NCBI GenBank assembly: GCA_036803025.1
Contig: DAIRVC010000109.1
Coordinates: 1 to 8,862, forward strand
Reading direction: 5' to 3'
Source: DAIRVC01 sp036803025
GTDB lineage: Bacteria > Chloroflexota > Anaerolineae > Anaerolineales > E44-bin32
Length of the DNA stretch: 8,862 bases
Positions 5,727-8,862 of the stretch are shown here, piece after piece (the stretch's first letter is position 1; each line of letters starts with the position of its first letter). The notes under the pieces are model-generated. The model was not told the origin of the DNA and searched no databases. It worked only from the letters and a program-made list of their open reading frames with translations. The position numbers and the translations under genes are program-made.

Positions 5727-6514
5727 TAACCCGCAAACGCGCGCGCCTACTGGCTTTGGGATCGGCGTTGATTCTCACGCTCGCTTGCAGCCTGCTCCAG
5801 GCTCCGCCGACGGCCACGCCGACACCGACGGAAACGCCCGCCCCGACATCGACAGCGACGGCCACACGTACGCCAGTTCCAACCATAACAGCCCGTGCGA
5901 CGGCCGATTCGTCCGCCGCCGGCGGCCGGCCGGCCACGCGCACGCTGGCGGACGGCTCGATCGAACTGACGGACTCGCTCATCGGCTACACCCTGACCCT
6001 GCCCTCCGGTTGGATCGTGCTCAACCCGGGCGCGGAAGAAACGGAAGCGATCCTGGAGGCAGCCGGCGAGGCGAATCCGGAATTGCGCTGGATGCTCGAG
6101 GGGTTCGGGCAGGACCTCGCGCAGGGCATCCGCTTCACGGCGCTCGACTCGGATCTGGTTGCGGGCGACACGGACTCTCTGGCCTCGATTACGCTGGTGG
6201 CCCTGGAGATTGTTGAGATTCCCCTGGACTTGCTTCTGGAGACGACCGCCAATTCCTTGGAGAGCATGGTTCCCGGAGCCGAGATCCTCTCCCGTACGCT
6301 CATTCCCGACCTGAACGGCCAACCGGCGGGGCGGATCGATTGGCAGCTCGAGCTGACCACGCTCGACGCCGCCCAGGTGACCCTGCAATCGACTCTGGTG
6401 ATCCTGCACTCCGGGGAGCACTTGATCGAAATGGCACTTCAAGCCGAGCAGGGTGTCTACCCGAACTATCGGCCGGCGTTCGAGCAGGTCATTCAGTCGC
6501 TCACGCTCCAGTGA
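5723..6514 (+). CDS. Putative lipoprotein with Thr/Pro-rich linker, function unknown
   Basis: A 263-residue product not assigned to a named family. Residues 1-22 form a lipoprotein signal: basic MITRKRAR, a hydrophobic stretch, then the lipobox LTLAC with Cys22 as the lipid-anchored residue. A low-complexity linker of repeated Thr-Pro and Thr-Ala units follows (about 28-60), common in surface lipoproteins of Chloroflexota. The rest (about 80-263) is an alpha/beta domain opening with IGYTLTLPSGWIVL and ending with YRPAFEQVIQSLTLQ. This layout is reminiscent of small PsbP/DUF1795-like surface domains, where a 'P.GW' strand starts the fold, but the resemblance is weak. Start: GTG 5723 with GAGGAGGG (5707-5714) eight bases upstream and a GTGA overlap with the nitroreductase stop; the longer open frame from 5579 would lose the signal peptide. 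It is probably tethered to the outer face of the membrane. Confidence 0.82.
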   Translation: MITRKRARLLALGSALILTLACSLLQAPPTATPTPTETPAPTSTATATRTPVPTITARATADSSAAGGRPATRTLADGSIELTDSLIGYTLTLPSGWIVLNPGAEETEAILEAAGEANPELRWMLEGFGQDLAQGIRFTALDSDLVAGDTDSLASITLVALEIVEIPLDLLLETTANSLESMVPGAEILSRTLIPDLNGQPAGRIDWQLELTTLDAAQVTLQSTLVILHSGEHLIEMALQAEQGVYPNYRPAFEQVIQSLTLQ

Positions 6515-6565
6515 GTGCCGCGCCCGCCATCCGTTGACCGTCGGAACCAGATTGCGGAGGCCGGA

Positions 6566-8218
6566 ATGCCATCTCCCCGCACGGTGCGCGCTCCACGCGG
6601 CAGCCAACTCACCTGCAAGTCCTGGCTGAGTGAGGCCGCCTATCGCATGATCCAGAACAACCTCGATCCGGAGGTTGCCGAGCGCCCGGAGGATCTGGTG
6701 GTTTACGGCGGGCGGGGACAGGCGGCGCGCAACTGGGAATGCTTCGACGCCATCCTGGCCGCGCTGCGCGATCTGGAAGACGATGAGACCCTGCTCGTGC
6801 AATCGGGCAAACCGGTGGCCGTCTTCCGCACTCACCCGGACGCGCCGCGCGTGCTGCTGGCCAACTCCAATCTGGTCCCACATTGGGCCACCCAGGCACA
6901 CTTCGATTCTCTGGCCGCCCGCGGCCTGATCATGTTCGGGCAGATGACCGCCGGCTCGTGGATCTATATCGGCACGCAGGGAATCCTGCAGGGCACCTAT
7001 GAGACCCTTGGATCCCTGGCCCGCCAGCGCGGTTGGGATTCCCTGCGCGGCAAGTTCGTGCTCACCGCCGGGCTGGGCGGCATGGGCGGCGCCCAGCCTC
7101 TGGCCATCACCATGAACGAGGGCGTCGGGCTGATCGTCGAGGTCGATCCGGCGCGCGCGCAGCGCCGGCTGGAGCACGGCTATGTCGACATGGTCGTCGA
7201 CGACCTGGAAGAAGCCATGACGCTCGTCGAAGAGGCCCGCGCCGACGAGAAGCCGCTCTCCGTCGGCTTGATCGGCAACGCCGCCGACGTCTACCCCGAA
7301 CTGGCACTGCGCGGCGTCCACGTCGACGTGGTCACCGACCAGACCCCGGCTCACGACGTGCTGATGTATGTCCCGCACGGCCTGTCGCTGGATCAGGCCG
7401 AGGCGCTGCGCCGGACGGACCCCGATGAGTACGCCCGCCGATCGGTCGGATCGATGTCACGCCACGTTGAAGCCATGCTGGCATTCAGACGCCAGGGCGC
7501 GGAGGTGTTCGACTACGGCAACAACCTGCGCCAGCGGGCGTATGACGGGGGCGTGCGTGAGGCGTTCGAGTTCCCCGGCTTCGTCCCGGCCTACATCCGT
7601 CCACTGTTCTGCGAGGGGAAGGGCCCCTTCCGCTGGGTGGCCTTGTCCGGCGACCCGGAGGACATCTATCGCACAGATGAGGCCGTGCTCGAACTCTTCC
7701 CGGACGACCATCATCTGCGGCGTTGGCTGAAGCTGGCGCGTGAGAAGGTGCCCTTCCAGGGGCTGCCCGCCCGCATCTGCTGGCTCGGCTACGGCGAGCG
7801 CGCCCGCGCCGGGCTGCGCTTTAACGAGCTGGTCGCGCGCGGCGAGGTCAATGCGCCGATCGTCATCGGCCGCGATCACCTGGACGCCGGCTCGGTCGCC
7901 TCGCCCAATCGCGAGACCGAAGGCATGAAGGACGGCAGCGATGCGGTCAGCGACTGGCCGCTGCTGAACGCCATGCTCAACGCGGTCGGCGGGGCGACCT
8001 GGGTCTCGTTCCACCACGGCGGCGGCGTCGGCATCGGCTTCAGTCAGCACGCCGGGCAGGTGATCGTGGCCGACGGGAGCGCGGCGGCCGCCCGCCGCCT
8101 GGAGCGCGTGCTGACGACGGATCCGGGCATGGGCATCGTCCGGCATGCCGACGCCGGATACCCCGAGGCCATCGCCGCCGCTCATCGACACGGGATCAAA
8201 ATGCCAATGCTCCGGTAG
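6566..8218 (+). CDS. hutU: Urocanate hydratase (urocanase)
   Basis: Second enzyme of histidine degradation: adds water to urocanate to give imidazolone propionate, using tightly bound NAD+ as an electrophile; cytoplasmic homodimer. The 550-residue product matches the family's usual length from end to end. It includes VVYGGRGQAARNWECFD (46-61), MTAGSWIYIGTQGILQGTYE (127-146), and the Rossmann loop TAGLGGMGGAQPLA (167-180). The signature FQGLPARICWLGYGER (397-412) carries the active-site Cys405, and HHGGGVGIGFSQHAG (483-497) follows. No frameshift or missing key residue is seen. ATG 6566 has GGAGG (6556-6560) five bases upstream; a GTG at 6515 would add 17 unconserved residues. It follows the lipoprotein gene by 51 bases without a visible promoter or terminator. 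No hutH, hutI or hutG is present here, so the rest of the pathway must lie elsewhere or be absent. Confidence 0.97.
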   Translation: MPSPRTVRAPRGSQLTCKSWLSEAAYRMIQNNLDPEVAERPEDLVVYGGRGQAARNWECFDAILAALRDLEDDETLLVQSGKPVAVFRTHPDAPRVLLANSNLVPHWATQAHFDSLAARGLIMFGQMTAGSWIYIGTQGILQGTYETLGSLARQRGWDSLRGKFVLTAGLGGMGGAQPLAITMNEGVGLIVEVDPARAQRRLEHGYVDMVVDDLEEAMTLVEEARADEKPLSVGLIGNAADVYPELALRGVHVDVVTDQTPAHDVLMYVPHGLSLDQAEALRRTDPDEYARRSVGSMSRHVEAMLAFRRQGAEVFDYGNNLRQRAYDGGVREAFEFPGFVPAYIRPLFCEGKGPFRWVALSGDPEDIYRTDEAVLELFPDDHHLRRWLKLAREKVPFQGLPARICWLGYGERARAGLRFNELVARGEVNAPIVIGRDHLDAGSVASPNRETEGMKDGSDAVSDWPLLNAMLNAVGGATWVSFHHGGGVGIGFSQHAGQVIVADGSAAAARRLERVLTTDPGMGIVRHADAGYPEAIAAAHRHGIKMPMLR

Positions 8219-8224
8219 GCGGGC

Positions 8225-8289
8225 CCCGCCAGAATGAGCGCGTGGCAAGGCAGGAGCATCTCCCATTGCCTTCGACGCGCCTTGGCGGG
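8225..8289 (+). other. Long compound hairpin directly downstream of hutU
   Basis: Nested arms pair in order: CCCGCCA (8225-8231) with TGGCGGG (8283-8289), GCGCGT (8238-8243) with ACGCGC (8275-8280), AAGGCA (8247-8252) with TGCCTT (8267-8272), and GGAG (8253-8256) with CTCC (8260-8263). That is 23 base pairs with small internal loops, starting seven bases after the hutU stop. No T-run follows. It may be a Rho-associated or U-poor terminator, an RNA end-stabiliser, or a degenerate palindromic repeat; one copy cannot distinguish these. Confidence 0.5.
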
Positions 8290-8306
8290 AGCATGCCGAA
8301 GCTCCC
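8287..8306 (+). other. Second hairpin, competing with the first
   Basis: GGGAGC (8287-8292) pairs with GCTCCC (8301-8306) around an eight-base loop. Its 5' arm shares three bases with the 3' arm of the larger hairpin, so the two outer stems cannot both form completely. No T-run follows. Confidence 0.35.
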
Positions 8307-8393
8307 TACGGTCCGTGCCACTCGGCCCAGCACCTCCCCGACCAGCGCGGGCCGGAGGCCAGACGATCCACCCATCGTTGGTAGAGCAAAGGC
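8307..8393. other. Gene-poor stretch with no recognisable feature
   Basis: Between the hutU-downstream hairpins and the weak frame at 8394 no frame on either strand shows family motifs or a good ribosome binding site. A TTGGTAGAGC stretch (8378-8387) looks like a tRNA D-arm but has no matching partner arms. Confidence 0.4.
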
Positions 8394-8603
8394 ATGCCCA
8401 GTCTCAGAAACGAGGTGAAGGCGCGCATCGTCGAGGAGCAGCGCCTTCGCGACAATGAGGACATCCAGACCGGGGTTAAGGCACTGGGCAAGATGACCGT
8501 GGTCGTGATCGGCCTGGCGATAGCGGCAGGCCGCGGTAACTGCGGTTGCGGCGCGCTGGTCCCGGCGGGGACGAACGGCTACTTGAGCAGCCTGGGCTTT
8601 TGA
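8394..8603 (+). CDS. Possible small hypothetical protein (69 codons)
   Basis: Not recognised. The frame opens just after an in-frame stop at 8382 and has GC-rich third positions. Its product would have a strongly charged, helix-prone first third (residues 5-33, rich in Arg, Glu, Asp and Lys), then a short hydrophobic stretch MTVVVIGLAIAA (34-45) and a Gly/Cys patch GNCGCG (48-53). No convincing ribosome binding site precedes ATG 8394: AAAGG lies only one base away. It could be a real small protein, a remnant, or chance. Confidence 0.2.
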   Translation: MPSLRNEVKARIVEEQRLRDNEDIQTGVKALGKMTVVVIGLAIAAGRGNCGCGALVPAGTNGYLSSLGF

Positions 8604-8862
8604 TGCCCGCTGGAAGGTAACGCAAATCAAGCCCACCGACCGACTCGTGACCCGGCACGAATGGACTTGGCTCCAACTCGGCATCGCGGAATACCGCGCC
8701 GGCAACTTCACCGCCGCCCGGGAGGCGCTGGCGAAAACGCAAAACGCCTTCAATCTCGCCGCCGCCGGAACCGCCTGCGCCTTCTCCGCCCTCGCCTCCC
8801 ACGCGGCTGGCCAGCCGACCGAGGCCACCGGGTTCCTGGAACAGGCCGAATCGCGTTTCCAG
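8587..8862 (+). CDS. TPR-like coding stretch, no clear start, runs off the right edge
   Basis: This frame is open from just after a TGA (8584-8586) to the window end. The peptide contains WTWLQLGIAEYRAGNF, then TAAREALAKTQ, and further on ACAFSALASHAAGQPTEATG and FLEQAES. This helix-turn-helix pattern, with the conserved small and aromatic residues of tetratricopeptide repeats, recalls the C-terminal TPR segments of some large signalling proteins of Planctomycetes and Verrucomicrobia. TPRs bind protein partners; no function can be named. There is no in-frame ATG; the only start-like codon is GTG 8647, without a ribosome binding site. The homologous-looking helices begin almost at once, as if an N-terminal part were missing. 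It may be the 5'-truncated remnant of a larger gene, a frameshifted gene, or a gene with an unusual start. Codon composition becomes convincingly coding only from about 8656. Confidence 0.4.

Noticed and set aside
5810..5900. Repetitive ACG/CCG-rich stretch that looks like a tandem DNA repeat
   Set aside because: It is the Thr/Pro linker codons of the lipoprotein; unit length and sequence are irregular, so it is not a CRISPR or a true tandem array.
6515..6565. GTG 6515 as start of urocanase and a TTGACC (6534-6539) as a -35 box for hutU
   Set aside because: GTG 6515 lacks a ribosome binding site while ATG 6566 has one; no -10 sequence follows TTGACC at 16-18 bases.
5747..7378. Long minus-strand open frame of 543 codons antisense to the lipoprotein and hutU genes
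   Set aside because: Its residues mirror the codons of the two real genes (many Gly, Arg, Asp, His, Val from GC-rich wobble bases), it has no family motifs and no ribosome binding site.
8378..8387. TTGGTAGAGC, identical to a common tRNA D-arm motif
   Set aside because: No GCTC partner upstream, no anticodon arm, no TTCGA T-loop and no acceptor stem at the right distances.
8196..8828. Minus-strand open frame of 210 codons at the right end
   Set aside because: No motif, no good start; it runs antisense to the TPR-like helices and overlaps the hutU end and the hairpin. Composition looks like a GC-driven shadow, though a decayed gene cannot be wholly excluded.

Overview
The window is GC-rich DNA with tightly packed genes. 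The gene set (a paired M16B peptidase, a Rrf2 regulator, a Thr/Pro-linker lipoprotein and urocanase), high-GC wobble positions and strong GGAGG ribosome binding sites fit a Chloroflexota bacterium, probably of the Anaerolineae type. This placement is an inference from gene content and style, because no marker gene in the window fixes the lineage.

Left half, minus strand (about 4461 down to 1): one compact operon reads UDP-glucose 6-dehydrogenase (ugd), catalytic M16 zinc peptidase, inactive M16 partner, holo-ACP synthase (acpS), and the start of a hotdog thioesterase cut by the left edge. Each junction is a 4-base ATGA/GTGA overlap or a slightly longer one, so the five genes are probably translated in a coupled way. 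The operon combines nucleotide-sugar supply, a two-subunit peptidase and two acyl-carrier/CoA functions.

Centre: a divergent intergenic region (4427-4602) carries an extended -10 promoter candidate for ugd on the minus strand. On the plus strand it carries a -35/-10 promoter for a Rrf2-family regulator with three Cys residues placed for an Fe-S cluster. Two 17-bp inverted repeats of identical 6-5-6 geometry lie in the spacer and just downstream of the start site, and are candidate autoregulatory sites. A strong hairpin follows the regulator gene.

Right half, plus strand: a consensus TATAAT box precedes a nitroreductase gene. It overlaps by 4 bases a lipoprotein gene of unknown function, which is followed after 51 bases by urocanate hydratase (hutU). 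The three are likely co-transcribed, although no other histidine-degradation gene is visible. 

Right end (8219-8862): no confident complete gene. It begins with a long compound hairpin directly after hutU and a second hairpin that competes with it. A weak 69-codon frame follows, then a TPR-like reading frame that has no good start and runs off the window edge. No RNA gene, insertion sequence, CRISPR array or phage gene was found. Nothing here clearly amounts to a new defence or mobile system; the regulatory palindromes and the right-end structured region are the parts least explained by known families.
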